Source: Ophioderma brevispina
Lineage: Eukaryota; Echinodermata; Ophiuroidea; Amphilepidida; Ophiodermatidae
Length of the DNA: 64,000 nt
Assembly: GCA_023653785.1 (NCBI GenBank)
Contig: JAMKCH010058128.1
Span: forward strand, 47,241-111,240
Reading direction: 5' to 3'
The notes under the pieces were generated by a model. That model saw only the letters and a program-made list of their open reading frames with translations. It was not told the DNA's origin and did not search any database. Below, piece after piece: positions 47,225 to 57,892 of the stretch (positions within the stretch are counted from its first letter, which is position 1; every line of letters starts with the position of its first letter). The position numbers and the translations under genes are program-made.

Positions 47225-47952
47225 CTCATATACAACCAGAAATTATTTGATAATGTTTTATTAGGGTATGCGTGGCTGTAGATAAAAACAGATTTTGGCG
47301 GGAGAGTTTAGTAAGGTAGGGGTCGTTTAAGCTCAAATCCATTTTTCTCTGCAGTTATGATGTAAGAGTAATGTGATTAACAATTAAACTTATGATTTTT
47401 TGGGTTTAATTTGCGGTCCTGGTAGTAAAGGAGGCCATATAAGGGGTAAAAGAAAGTTTGTTTAGATTTTAAACTGAAGTAAATTGTAAGTGACGGCTAA
47501 AAATGTAATGGTGGAAAATAGGGTCAACAGTAATCACATTCATTGGTAACTTTTATTCATGAAAGTTAGAAACCATCATTTGAGAAAGCTTCAACTATAC
47601 ATATTTAAACTCGTGCCGAGAGTTTGCGTCTTATCGACCAAAATCAGCGTTTTTTGATTTAGAGCAATTCCAATACTCCATGGATTATTTCGTTGCTATA
47701 TTATTTGAAGGCTGGTATAGTTTTAGATGGGCAATTAACGTAATGGTAAATTGGATACCGATTTCAAGGCTGAAATAGTTTTAGATGGGACAACAAGCTG
47801 GCTGACAGCCTGACGCTCTGACCAACACCTTTTAAAAAATATAAAGAGATTAACATATGTTTATTCCATTTCTCTAATTTGCAGGCTAACCATGAGTGCG
47901 AGGAAAACGATCAGTATAAATATCAGTGCTCAAAACCGTAAGAAGAGAATCA

Positions 47953-47967
47953 AAAAAAAAAAAAAAG

Positions 47968-48020
<53 letters not shown>

Positions 48021-48021
48021 A
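47953..48021. repeat. Poly(A) tract with a few G
   Basis: About 69 bases, almost all A. The right hAT copy lacks an equivalent tract between the matching flanks, so this is a local expansion or the tail of a small retro-insertion. It creates the poly-Lys/poly-Phe frames here. Confidence 0.9.
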
Positions 48022-48159
48022 ACCCCCCTGGGCTCTAGCTGGGATGCAGCTCTTACATATCTCCACAATGACGATGGGGTTCTTTTTACCCCACAGCAGA
48101 AGGTTACCATGAGCCTATGCAGCCTAGTGTATCGTGCACTAAACATGGGCTTTTGAAAT

Positions 48160-50429
48160 GGACGTGGCAACTACAGAAGCTGAAATAATAGTTAGTGAAG
48201 TGATTAACAACGTCAAAACATCCAGAGGTTGAGTGGTACGGATTCCGAGCAATTACGTTCTGAAGAAGTTGATCCTTCAAAAGACACTTGCAGATTAAAT
48301 CGATCTGACCCGCAACAACCCGACAGACCGAGGGTCAGTTTCTGCAACAATTACCTCATCTGCGCTCAAAAGAATCCATTCTCGCATATGGACCAGGTCA
48401 GCCTACGGGGACCATGTTAGAACATCCAAAATGATGACCGCCCAATCTTCAACAATACCCTATTATTTTTACAGCAAAGGAAATCTGAAAAAACATTGGT
48501 TATTTTGTTTTCCCAGCGGGCAAAAGCCTGCTGTGAACCTGCTGCTTTTGGAGACCGCTCTGATGGTAATTTCAAGTGGACTGGTAATGGGGTTCAAGGA
48601 AGTTCCCGACACTATGGCAACAAAATAAAAAAACATGAAAACTCCGCTGCTCACAATACGCATTTCTATCTATAGGCGGTTTGAAGAAAGGTCAATGCTC
48701 AATGAATAACAGCAGAGACAGTTTCACCGGGAATCTAGCTTTTGGAGAAAAGTCTTCATTCACGATTTATCCTGACACTTCTTGCACATTGAACTTACGA
48801 TCAGAGGGGCACAAGGAGTTTGTTTGGCGAAGGAAGTTTGAAGGAGCAATTTTCTTGCGATGGTCCGATGCTTGCTCGAATATGATCCATTTTGAAGGAA
48901 CTAATAGATAGACCATATAAAACGGTCAATATCTGAGTGCCACCATTAAGAATGAAATCATCAACTTGTTGGGCCAGCTGTGCGCAAACATTGAATATCG
49001 CATTAAAAGCAGCTCCGTTCTTTTCCATAATTTTAGACACGACAAGTGATGTATCTCGGCATGACCAATTATGTCATTTGTAAGTGGTAAGACTTACACA
49101 CACAAGAATGAACGAAACGTTCGAAATTGAAGAAACATTTCTCGGATTATTCATATAACCGATGCTACTGCAAAGGGATTAACTAACTAAAACACATATT
49201 TACGCGACCTTGGCTTGGATCTGGAAAAAAACCGCGGTCAGGGGTACGATGAGCCTCTGGTATGAGGGGGGTGAAAAATTGTGTGCAAAAACTTTTACCG
49301 AAACCTGTTTCCACAGGTCCATTACCTTATATCCATTGTGCATCCCTAATGCCTAAATCTGGTTGTTAACGATGCAGTAAGTTGCAATGTCAAGCCTATC
49401 TCTTTTTTTGACCTCAAGTTCAAATTTTTTTGTATTTTTTGGGTCCAGTTTTAAATCGATGGGCTGAACTTCAAGGTTATCAAGGGTGATCCTTAAAGCT
49501 GTGAAAAGTAGATACAAAGACATTATGCGGGTGCTCTCCAGAGCAATTGTTGATCCGAAAAACCCAAAAGAGCGAACAGATGCAAATGCGGCTCAAAAGA
49601 AACTTGAATCATTTGATCATTGTGTTTGTAATCATTTGGGAACGCCTGCTTAGCGCCATCATCAAGGCATCAGTGGCCCTACAATCAGAGACAGTAGACC
49701 TTTCAAAGCTGCATGTCGCCTTCTTTCAATGGCACAGAAATAGATCTTAAACACGTGAGGAAATCATGGGACTCAGTCCTTGAAGATTGCTCGTATCTAG
49801 GCATATGGTTTGGGGAGTAAGACCACTGTCAAAATAACGGAAGATCCCGAGTCAAAAGGCACTTTGACGAACTGAGTTCTGATGAAAGGCTAATTGACCC
49901 CGAAAAAGCATTCAAAGTGCTGTTTTTTATTCAGTTGGTAGACACTGCGCAAGTAGCAGTAAGCGATAGATTCGAGGTCACAATTTGTGACCGACACCTT
50001 CGGGTTTATGTTCCCAAGCGACTTATGTAAGTTAACTGACAGAGATCTTGAATGGCTGCCAAGTAAACATTGTACAAAAATATAATTACGATGTTTCGGA
50101 AGACTTCATATTACAACTCTTGTCTTTCCGCCGCGAGTGGAACATGATTTGCTTAAAATTGACCTCGGGAAAGAGGGTATTCCCAGAAAGTCATTGAAAC
50201 TCGTTGATTAGTATTTGCCAGACTAATCGACTGTGTGCTTGCTTTTTCCCTCAAAATAACAGTCCATTATTCAGCTGAGAGGTCATTCAGTAAACTGAAG
50301 TTAATTAAAACATATCTTCGTTCATCTATTTGCCAAGAACGCTGATGGCTATCAATGCGGCAATTTGAACAAATACTCAAAAAGAATTGGGAGAAAGAAA
50401 ATCTGATAGACTCGTTTTTGCGCAATTAA
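48160..50429 (+). pseudogene. hAT transposase (ZMYM1/DUF4371-like), left copy, dead
   Basis: The intact enzyme would cut and rejoin DNA at hAT ends. Readable pieces in order: SGTDSEQL (about 48230), a cysteine-bearing N-terminal part now lost to shifts, a central segment with LDTTSD-like sequence near 49033-49050, the block GYDEPLV near 49245 where the right copy keeps RGIDGASGM, PKERTDANA (about 49560-49585) with the alpha-helical IWERLLSAI and KASVALQSETVDLSKLHVAF (49645-49725), FDELSSDERL and PEKAFKV (49865-49920), and the C-terminal dimerisation block SAERSFSKLKLIKTYLRSSI (about 50271-50330), then ENLIDSFLRN and stop at 50427-50429. Frameshifts and stops are frequent. The C-terminal SAERSFSKLK block makes the superfamily call firm; the subfamily is from memory of ZMYM1-like proteins. 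Confidence 0.85.
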
Positions 50430-50771
50430 AGGCCAGGAAGGTTGACTTGTGATTTGTTTTATATCCATTGAAGCACTATCTAACTTACGTTAGCTTGAGA
50501 ATGTTTGTTTGAAACCATGAAAAGTAATGAGTTCCTCAAGTTAGCATAAAGGGAAATACCATGCAGCTAGGTTTCAACTCATGAGGCATTCGAATCACAC
50601 ACACTAAACAACACCAACTAACACAGCTCTACAAGGCCAATTGTAATTGACAAGTTGAATTTAAAGTCTTATTCGTCATTGATTAGGGCTACATTATTCC
50701 ACAACTGAAGAAAAGTTCCAAAAATTTATATGCAAAATAGGTATTGAAGCAGACCATACTGATGATTCTCT

Positions 50772-50858
50772 CTCGATATATATAGATATATATATTATCT
50801 ATATATATAGATATCTATAATATATATTATATATATATAGATATATATATATAACTCA
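50772..50858. repeat. (AT)n / GATATATA microsatellite
   Basis: TATATAGATATATATATTAT-type repeats precede the hairpin at 50944-51110 inside the left hAT copy. The right copy has lost this block. Confidence 0.95.
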
Positions 50859-50943
50859 TAGTAAACAGTATTATTTAAGGTGACTTAGGCTTGGATTAAC
50901 GAGTCTCAATCCCATTACAGGAGATCGTAAAATAAATTACAAA

Positions 50944-51110
50944 TGTAGACCTCTGGAAAGGCACCGTTACTCTGATTTCACGGCATACCCTCATTACGAT
51001 CAGGGCATCCGCCCTTCAGACGGATCCGGCTGAAGATCGGATGCCCTGTTATCGTAAGTGAGGGTAAGGCCGTGAAACTCGAGTAACGGTTGCCTTTCCA
51101 AGGGTCTACA
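50944..51110. mobile_element. 167-bp single-hairpin element inside the left hAT copy
   Basis: Left arm: TGTAGACC..GGAAAGGCA, CGTTACTC, TTTCACGGC, TACCCTCA, GGGCATCCG. The right arm mirrors these (CGGATGCCCTG, TGAGGGTA, GCCGTGAAACTCGAGTAACG, TGCCTTTCC, GGTCTACA). The apex is CTTCAGACGGATCCGGCTGAAG-like, itself a small stem (CTTCAG/CTGAAG). AT microsatellites lie on both sides. The right hAT copy retains only the half equivalent to the second arm (57893-57975). Confidence 0.88.
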
Positions 51111-51120
51111 GCTTTGTATT

Positions 51121-51225
51121 AATTTATATATATATAGATATATATATATACTATATATATATATTATATATATTATATATATATATAATATATAATATAT
51201 ATATATAATATATATATATAATCTT
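51121..51225. repeat. (AT)n microsatellite
   Basis: TATATATATAGATATATATA-type repeats directly after the hairpin; the counterpart in the right copy is at 57758-57866. Confidence 0.95.
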
Positions 51226-51495
51226 TTGTTATCTGTAAATCAGAGTTCTTCCAATGGTTGCCTAATAAAGATTCTATGTTTCAGTATTTGTTCCCATTTA
51301 GTTCATTAGTTGCATGTTGTAATAGTGAAAGGTGCTATGCATGAATGGGCGGCATATGATTGAGTCTGATGATTCAACAGACTCAGTCATATATTACTGA
51401 TCTTTGATCCAAGTTTTCCAGCATGCCTAGGGGCCCCGTTGGTTTTTTTTTGTCCACTGGCCCCGAACATGCTAATTCTAGCCACTGGCCAAGAC

Positions 51496-53584
51496 TCTTT
51501 CGATATAGCAACTCAACCAAAACGAATCAAACAGTAATACAGCATAAATATAAAGCACACACCGCTTTAGGCGCTTTGATGTGTTTCGGCTGGGCAAACT
51601 CAATGTATTTTGTCAATTTTTCATGGTTTTGGGGTATGCCTCACTAGAAATAAGTCAAATATAAATATAAAAATAAAAAAATAAAAACGTCTTGAACGGT
51701 GGGGTTTGATCTTCAGCTCCAAATCATGTTTTTTTATCTTCCTCTGCTTATCAATATATCAAAAATCACATTTTTCGTAAGATTTCGTCTAAAATTCATT
51801 GGGATTTCTTATCCCGCCACCGCGCGCCACGCCCGCCTGTAAAATTTGTAATCAGAAATACCAGCCTGGGAACAACAGTTTCATCAGCAGCTGGTGTTTT
51901 ATTTTACAACCAAGAGCCATTGCGCTAGTTCACATTGGTGTGTTAACACCAAGTGGCTTCGGTCTACGTATTATTTTATATTTAGTAAGGCATGTGTGCT
52001 CATACTTTGACACACATCATGGCCACAAAATCCAACTTGATTGAGAAAATGGCGACAAACCTGAATTTTGCTATTTTTTAGATTGTTCGCTTTTTTGCAT
52101 GGACGTCATACAAGGTATGTTTTACTTTTTTTGTGTCAATGGACTCGGGAGGTCATAGCTATCCATTTGGTACCACACATATGACAGTTCATCATATCTC
52201 GTTTCCGAGATACTGGGTGGCGGAATCTGGCCCCCCCCCCCCCCCGGGGTGAGAGTCCAAAAAGCCCGGCTCTTGATGTGGTTTGTGTCACGTCTACATG
52301 GAGGGACCAGAAAGCATCAATATTTGGGTTGGTAATGACATGCATTGTGTATTATTGATTTATCAGAGCGCAATAGAAAATTCCAGGGATGGTGTGCATC
52401 ATTCATGGCCTGATTGATTATCAGTAGTTCACAACTGATGTCACTGGTAGTGTGATCTTTTTCTGGCCCTGTTTATGCAATCGAATGTTCCCTAAATATT
52501 TGGAGTAGGTTATCATCTCATTTCCTGGGACCTTAAGGGGGGACATGGCGTCAGTTGGTTTGTGAGAGATCAAATTGTAGTTTTCTAAATTTCTGCATTT
52601 TACCCACTTTCAGGAGTATTTTACTTTTTCTTGGTGAAAATCGGACATTTCGTTCAAATGTTATGGTTGGTCGAAGTATACAGCATCGCACAGAGAAAGA
52701 CGATTTATTATGTTTTGTATTGTTTTTCAAGCAGTACATTTAGTTTGTTTTTCATGTTTTCAAGCAGTAATATTTAAGAGAATTACCAAAAATAAATTAT
52801 TTTTGGGGGAAAAGGACCATTTACAGATTTGTTTTTAATTTAAAAATAGTATTATTATAGAATTGATAGATTTAGAATTAAAACTTAAATTGCAATAATT
52901 CTAATGTAATAATTGATAACAATTAAAACGCTCTGACCTTATTGGCCATATTTGTTTTGCCATTTTTCGAAGGTGCAACTTGCCCCCCCCCACTATCTCA
53001 AAAACGGTTTGACCTATTGCTTCAATTTGGCACAAAACTAGTTTAGTACATGATCCTATGAGAGGATTTTGTAAAAAAAAAAACCTTTAGTTTTTGGAAT
53101 ACATTGATTTTTGTATGCCACCAGCAGCAAAAATGGCGAGAGAAGTTGAACGGTCCTGCAACACGGAATATTAATTTTAGCAAACGCTCCATAGGATCAC
53201 AGATCCTTGCCATAGTAATTGTTTAAGAACAAACTATGTTCAAATACTTTATATTTTTTTAGATAAATGGGGGGGGTAAAATGTCATTTTCGAATTTCTG
53301 ATTTTACTTGGTGGCCTTGGGACCTTGACCCCTGCTAATTAGCCTACCGGAGGTCGATATGACCCGAGACAAATATATTTGAAAAAGGTCATCATACCGA
53401 AAAATGTTGATATATCACTGCTGTATTCAAGAAAATTATGTGCTGTCATTGCAATAATCTTAATATTGTATGAACACGACGCCATGCCCCCATTAAGCGT
53501 CATAAGTAATTGAACATGAGATGAGCACTGAACATCAAAAACTATGGTTAGAACAGCTGCACAATCAAATAAAGATAACCTTAG
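51496..53584. other. Spacer between hAT copies, no host gene seen
   Basis: It contains the truncated TTAA-AGG relative at 52270-52532, a 16-base C run at about 52231-52246 and a G run near 53271-53277. Frames up to 81 codons show no signature. ATTACCAAAAATAAATTATTTTTGG at about 52780-52804 contains a short AT hairpin. Confidence 0.45.
52270..52532 (-). mobile_element. Truncated copy of the 11372-11668 MITE family
   Basis: On the minus strand it starts after TTAA (52533-52536) with GGTCCCAGGAAATGAGATGA and follows the 11372 copy through CACTACCAGTGACATCA, TGGAATTTTCTATTGCTC-like and ACCAACCCAAATATT to GACACAAACCAC. The opposite inverted end is missing: homology stops at about 52274, where unrelated sequence with a C run begins. 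Confidence 0.75.
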
Positions 53585-53803
53585 TTAAAAGTAACAATAT
53601 AAGGGACCTGGAGGACGAACAGATGGATATGCATTGAGCAAAGAATTGCATAGGATAGGGGCCGCATTGCATGAAGCCCTGTAAACTCTGTCACTCACTG
53701 ACATTTTGATACGAGGAACAAAGCGAGGTATTCGGACAAGTTTGCTGGCAGTTGTCCGGAAAGACCCCTGTAGGTAAGAAGCTATAAGCTTCAAGACAAA
53801 CAC
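53585..53803 (-). pseudogene. C-terminal end of an antisense LINE RT
   Basis: A 72-codon minus frame reads LKLIASYLQGSF, SKLVRIPRFVPR, VSDRVYRASCNAAPILCNSL and NAYPSVRP. It matches the typical C-terminus of CR1/Jockey-type reverse transcriptases, where a PxYL...L..P.....(Y/R)G.RAF...AP.LWN.LP.. order is conserved. It is probably the 3' end of the LINE whose RT core is at 55623-56093, separated by about 1.8 kb that includes later insertions. Confidence 0.65.
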
Positions 53804-53809
53804 TTCTTA

Positions 53810-54745
53810 GCGCGTCCTTCCACATCTTCGTCTTTTCTCTACTCTCAACATTCTCCTCAATCCCTTCACATTGGTCACTTTATTCTTTCTAGATCCCTAC
53901 CTAGCAGCAATTCATCCCTTACCGCATCCTTCCCATTTTTTTTTCTTTTTCTCCGTTTCACATCCTTATGTCTGACTTTCTGGCTCACCCCTCACCTGAA
54001 TTCATTTTCTCGCTACATCATTTCCTCTATGACCTCCTTCTCACCCCTCCGCCTTCTTGAACCCCTGTCCCCGAACTTATCCATTCACTTACTGCTACCC
54101 TCTCTCTCTACCTTAACCTCTAACCTACTAATATTTTACCTACTTCCTGCTCCTCTCTACCTATCCTCCCTGCTTCCCCTCTCATATCGTACCTTCCCCC
54201 CCTCCCTCGCCTCCGCCACGTCACTACGCTCCTCGCTGTCTTCTTTTGTATCTTCATCTTCCCCCCGTTATTCACCCCCTATCCACACCCTCTCCCCTAC
54301 TGCACCCCACCTTAAGTTGTCGAATACCTGTTTCGGTTTACGATCCACTTTATCACCCCCATTCTAGGAACTTAACTGTCACCTCGCCCTACTCAATACT
54401 CTTATTCCCCCATTCCTGCCATCTCCCTTTCCCTCGCATCTTTTCTCACCGCCCCTTACTACTCCTCACACGCCGTCTCCCCAATCAGTTTCCTCGCGTT
54501 TATCCAACTACCAGTCGTCTTCTTCTAGGAAATGCTTTGGATCTAATTTCCCCCTTTCTTTTCTCCTCTTTCTGCTCTCTTATCGCTCTTCTCTTGTTCC
54601 TTCCTCCTATACGCTCCTACTCTCCCCCACTCCTTCTTCCTCTCTATCATTGTTCTTATTCCTGTCATCGCTCCAATACCCTCCCCTCTCAAGTCCCCTT
54701 TAATCATTATTTCTCTTTCCTCTTCCTGCTTGCTCACTAAATCGG
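53810..54745. repeat. 0.9-kb pyrimidine-rich tract
   Basis: The plus strand is overwhelmingly C and T for more than 900 bases (TCTCTCTCTACC, CCCCCTCCCTCGCCTCC, CTCTTTCCTCTTCCTGC). It is not a simple short-unit repeat. The two long plus-strand frames here (112 and 164 codons) encode only Ser/Pro/Leu-rich low-complexity strings and I do not accept them as genes. Such mirror-like polypyrimidine tracts can form triplex DNA. Confidence 0.85.
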
Positions 54746-54912
54746 TAGCCAATGGAGCTCTTTATGGAGAGGCGTGGCTGGTATCCTTCTATCAGGTCGA
54801 ACACAGGACTGGATGCTTATTCTGCAAAATAGTAGTTCACTCCTATTTCTGACCGACATTCCATACAATAGTAAAATTGGCATAGTCGATGCAAGATATA
54901 TAATATCAGTTT

Positions 54913-55216
54913 AGCGAACGAGGATGATGCCAACTCTCAATGTTATAAAAACGGCGGATCCGGTAAACATTGCGAAGACGGTGGAAGATTAACTGATTAA
55001 AATGTTGACATTCACATGTTCAGTTATGGGTATTGTCTGTTCGAATACAATACCAAAGTTTGTGCTTGCGAGGACTGCGAAACGCTATCCGACCCTGATG
55101 GTAATGTCTTTCAGGGTGACCGATGTCGTTGTGATAGGATGAACATGCAAGAAAAATCCTGTTTTTTCATCATTCAGTTTGATTTGGTACAGCCGCATCC
55201 ACTCAATGATTTCTAA
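54913..55216 (+). other. Possible cysteine-rich (EGF-like?) exon, broken
   Basis: In one frame the segment reads LANEDDANSQCYKNGGSGKH, CEDGGRLTD, a stop (TAA at about 55001), then IHMFSYGYCLFEYN, TKVCACEDCETLSDPDGNVF, QGDRCRCDRMN and KSC. The nine cysteines and the CYKNGGSG start resemble an extracellular EGF-type or similar disulphide domain. An acceptor-like ATATCAG precedes 54913. The in-frame stop and the lack of neighbouring exons argue for a pseudogene or chance; I cannot assign a family. Confidence 0.3.
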
Positions 55217-55432
55217 ATGGCGCTTGCACGGCAGGTCAATAGGTTATTTGGACAGGACCTGTTCCTCAGAACAACCCAAGCATGCTGGGAATACAAAGGA
55301 ATCATCTGCAGAAATAACTGAAATGTTCTGGTGAACCAGCGTGCATGACCTAAGTATTGTATTCTTCTCAGGCTTGGTTGATGGGAGGGCAAACAAAGAG
55401 TCCATTCAACATAAGTTAGCTCTGTGCCAGTG

Positions 55433-55525
55433 GCGTTAACAGCGGGGGGCAGGGGGCGAGACCCCCCCCCCAAACAAAACCCCTGCCCCCCCCCCCCCCA
55501 TTCCGCCCCCCCCCCCCCAATGAAC
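55433..55525. repeat. C-run cluster beginning with a hAT-like end
   Basis: It starts CAGTGGCGTTAACAGCGGGG, which looks like a hAT terminus, followed by CAGGGGGCGAGACCCCCCCCC and two further C runs of about 13-15. No convincing partner end was found (the best, a loose inverse match, is at about 55600-55617), so this is a truncated or unresolved MITE. Confidence 0.5.
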
Positions 55526-55622
55526 TGAAGTTTTGTACAATGCCTATGGAGAAGGACCCCAAATTTGCCCCCTCAAAAAATCTTGGCACCCCAAGAGATA
55601 ACTTGTCAACGGCTGTTTGGCA

Positions 55623-56093
55623 TCACACCCCATCACCATTAATCTTAGAGCTACACATCATCTGCATAATGTGGTAAAGCAATATTGTGCTTCCGGGTGA
55701 TCGATGCGATACAGTATGTATATATACATTATGAAAAAGAGGCCCGACTATGGACCCGACGAAGACAAACAGGGAGATGAGTTTATGTGAGAGAGCATTC
55801 CCGATGCGCACACGGAAAGAGTGGTTGTGCAGGTAGGACAGAATCCATTGTAAGGCAATCATGGTATGGGTGTCACGGCGCGGCAACTTCCCGAGATTAG
55901 CCGGGAAACATCCACTGCAGTTGGACTTGTGAATGATCAGTGTTAATGGCACAGCCAGAGTTGCAACATACTCATCAGTAATACAATGGAATGGTGCTAA
56001 GGAACCTTGATTTTGGTGAGGTGACATAATCACTTGGTTAATTAACTCTTCAACAGTGACTGGATTAAACTCATATACCGGGGTGGTTTTCAA
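55623..56093 (-). pseudogene. Antisense CR1-like LINE RT core, internally deleted
   Basis: The single open minus frame (156 codons) reads VYEFNPVTVEELINQVIMSP, the entry to the RT fingers; LAPFHCITDEYVATLAVPLT and LIIHKSNCSGCFPANLGK, the helix before motif 1; then directly QWILSYLHNHSFRVRIGNAL and SLFVFVGSIVGPLFHNVYIH, equivalent to the VPQGS.LGPLLFN motif with GSIVGPL intact. The segment between (motifs 1-3 with the first catalytic Asp) is missing. The expected YADD is replaced by a shifted reading near 55640. The upstream part is at 57164-57250, beyond a hAT MITE. Confidence 0.85.
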
Positions 56094-56106
56094 TCATATA
56101 TTCATT

Positions 56107-57155
56107 CAGGCCCGTCGGAGCCGCTACGGTTGGTACGAATGAACCGTACCACTTTTCAGCTAATAGATTGAAAGAGAGAGAAAAAAATTAAAAGAGCGAG
56201 AGAGAGAGAGGAGGAGAGAAGAAAAAAAGAAAAAAATGAGAAGGAAATTCTGAAAAATCTTGATATAATTATAAACTATATGATTATAAGTATGGGCTCA
56301 TTTATAATACGAACACTCAAAGCTTCAATTAGTATTTTATTGACAGTATCGCGTATTGTCCAAACCGTAGGAACATCAAACAAACTGGTATACTGCCCTG
56401 AAAACCTTTTTTCATATAACTGCACTATTCAAATAATTTTTTGTCATGCCAGAACTACGCTTCAGTTTTAGGCATTTTTATCAGCATCTGATCTTGATAT
56501 GCCATAGAACACTAACGGTAACTACCAAATAACAAAACTTAGTAACCTACCTGTCCATATTGCCGTACATAAACCATAGTTTTACATTATACTTCCAAAA
56601 TACTTCTTGTATTGGTTTTCTGTAATAATAATCACTTATATCTGTCTGTATTACTGCTGAATAATATGTTTTAATTTATGCCATATTATTAAGTTATTAC
56701 TTTATCATGTGTAATACAACCAAATAGTTCATATTTGTACATAATATGGTTATCTATATATTAAGGTTTATCATTTGTTATTTTTATACATGTTTTGTGA
56801 CGAGACACACACCAATAAAATTAATTACAAATTAATAATTATAAAAAAGTTTATAGATAATTAAATGCGATTTTTTAATTATTTTGTACATCAAATTGTT
56901 ACTTCTTGACTGGATTTAGGATCGTATACCTCGACATCGTCTCATGGCTCATGATGTTTATATTTAAAATAATTCTTTCCTTTGTATTAACTTACCCTGG
57001 AATTTTCATTCCATTTTTCAAACATTCAAGAGCTTCAAGGGGCGTCCACCCCTTTAAGCCCCACAAGGGGCTCTGCCCCTTTGATCCCCGCTGGGGGTGA
57101 CACCCCAGAACCCCCGTTTAAAACGTACCACTTTAAATTTCCTCGACGGGGCCTG
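56107..57155. mobile_element. 1049-bp non-autonomous hAT element
   Basis: It is flanked by a perfect 8-bp duplication TATTCATT (56099-56106 and 57156-57163). Ends: CAGGCCCGTCGGAGC on the left, and TCCTCGACGGGGCCTG on the right, inverted with few mismatches. Subterminal CGTACCACTTT occurs near both ends, in direct orientation (56145 and 57125). The interior has a GA-rich tract (about 56167-56240) and, near the right end, short GC hairpins (GGGGCGTCCACCCC, CCCGCTGGGGGTGACACCCC). No transposase. It interrupts the antisense LINE, whose frame resumes at 57164. Confidence 0.93.
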
Positions 57156-57163
57156 TATTCATT

Positions 57164-57250
57164 CATGTGAGTTGGCCCAGGACAATTATCATGATCCCGT
57201 CTGATTCTGTATACGTTGTCGCTGAAAAACCCGGCAAATGAGCTAATTAG
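57164..57250 (-). pseudogene. LINE RT N-terminal piece, split off by the hAT element
   Basis: On the minus strand it reads FFSDNVYRIRRDHDNCPGPT and HMNEY, the region just before VYEFNPVTVEE at 56050-56093. Joining the two across 56107-57155 gives the usual FF...V..IR..L order of CR1-like LINEs ahead of the RT fingers. Confidence 0.65.
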
Positions 57251-57757
57251 CTCATATAAGAATTACCGTTTAGAAGTTGTTTATTTAGTTTGGGTTCCCA
57301 GAAACTTATACAGAGTAGCAAATCAGTTTTGTTGTTGCTTTTAATAATTGTTCCCGTAATCAACCTCCTTAGTTTACCAGTCACTGTCGATTGCTTGTGC
57401 AGAGTATTATATCCAGATCGACACTATTTTCGTTTTAGTTTTTACCAATTTTCTCTCCTAAAACGTCTACGCTCACCTATGGTATCATCAATATCAGTGG
57501 CGTAGCTAGGAGTTAGGGCCCGTGGACAAAAAACCAACCGGGGGGCCCCTAGGTATGATGGAAAACTTGGATCCAAGATCATTAATATATGATTGAGTCT
57601 GTTGAATCATCAGGACTCAATCATATGCGCACATTCAGCATTCGAACCTTTCACCAGAAACTGCAAACTAAATGAAATTAATGGACAAATACTGAAATGA
57701 AAATGAATCTGTATTAGGCAACAATTGGAATCACTCTGATTTACAGATAAACAAAAG

Positions 57758-57866
57758 CATTTATATATATATAATATTTAATATGATATATATATATATA
57801 TATATATTCTATATAGATATATATCTATATAGATATTTTATATTATATATATATATATATATATAT
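57758..57866. repeat. (AT)n microsatellite in the right hAT copy
   Basis: TATATATATAATATTTAATATG and TATATAGATATATATCTATA-type runs; the counterpart of 51121-51225. Confidence 0.95.
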
Positions 57867-57892
57867 AAATTAATACAAAGTGTAGACCTCGA

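Larger units (their letters stand above)
42716..51487 (+). mobile_element. Large hAT transposon, left copy (8.8 kb with insertion)
   Basis: The left end CAGGGGCCTTAGCATACCAT and the right end (complement CAGTGGCTAGAATTAGCATG) are CAG...CTG inverted termini. The flanks GGCCAGAC and GCCAAGAC look like a mutated 8-bp duplication. The copy matches, in reverse order, 57495-63479 over most of its length: GA-rich tract and subterminal GGCCCCGAGAGGTTTGGGG; 43250-44590; 47240-47740; transposase 48160-50429; AT repeats and hairpin; terminal CCTAGGGGCCCC. The transposase is dead. The regions 43067-44591 and 47225-48159 are conserved between copies but show no frame, so they may be untranslated or intronic parts of the ancestor. 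A 2.6-kb insertion accounts for the size difference. Confidence 0.85.

Noticed and set aside
47886..48170. Frame with poly-Lys or poly-Phe stretch
   Set aside because: Created by the poly(A) tract; the right hAT copy lacks it.
54029..54740. Two long frames (112 and 164 codons)
   Set aside because: They lie wholly within the pyrimidine-rich tract and encode only Ser/Pro/Leu-rich low-complexity sequence.
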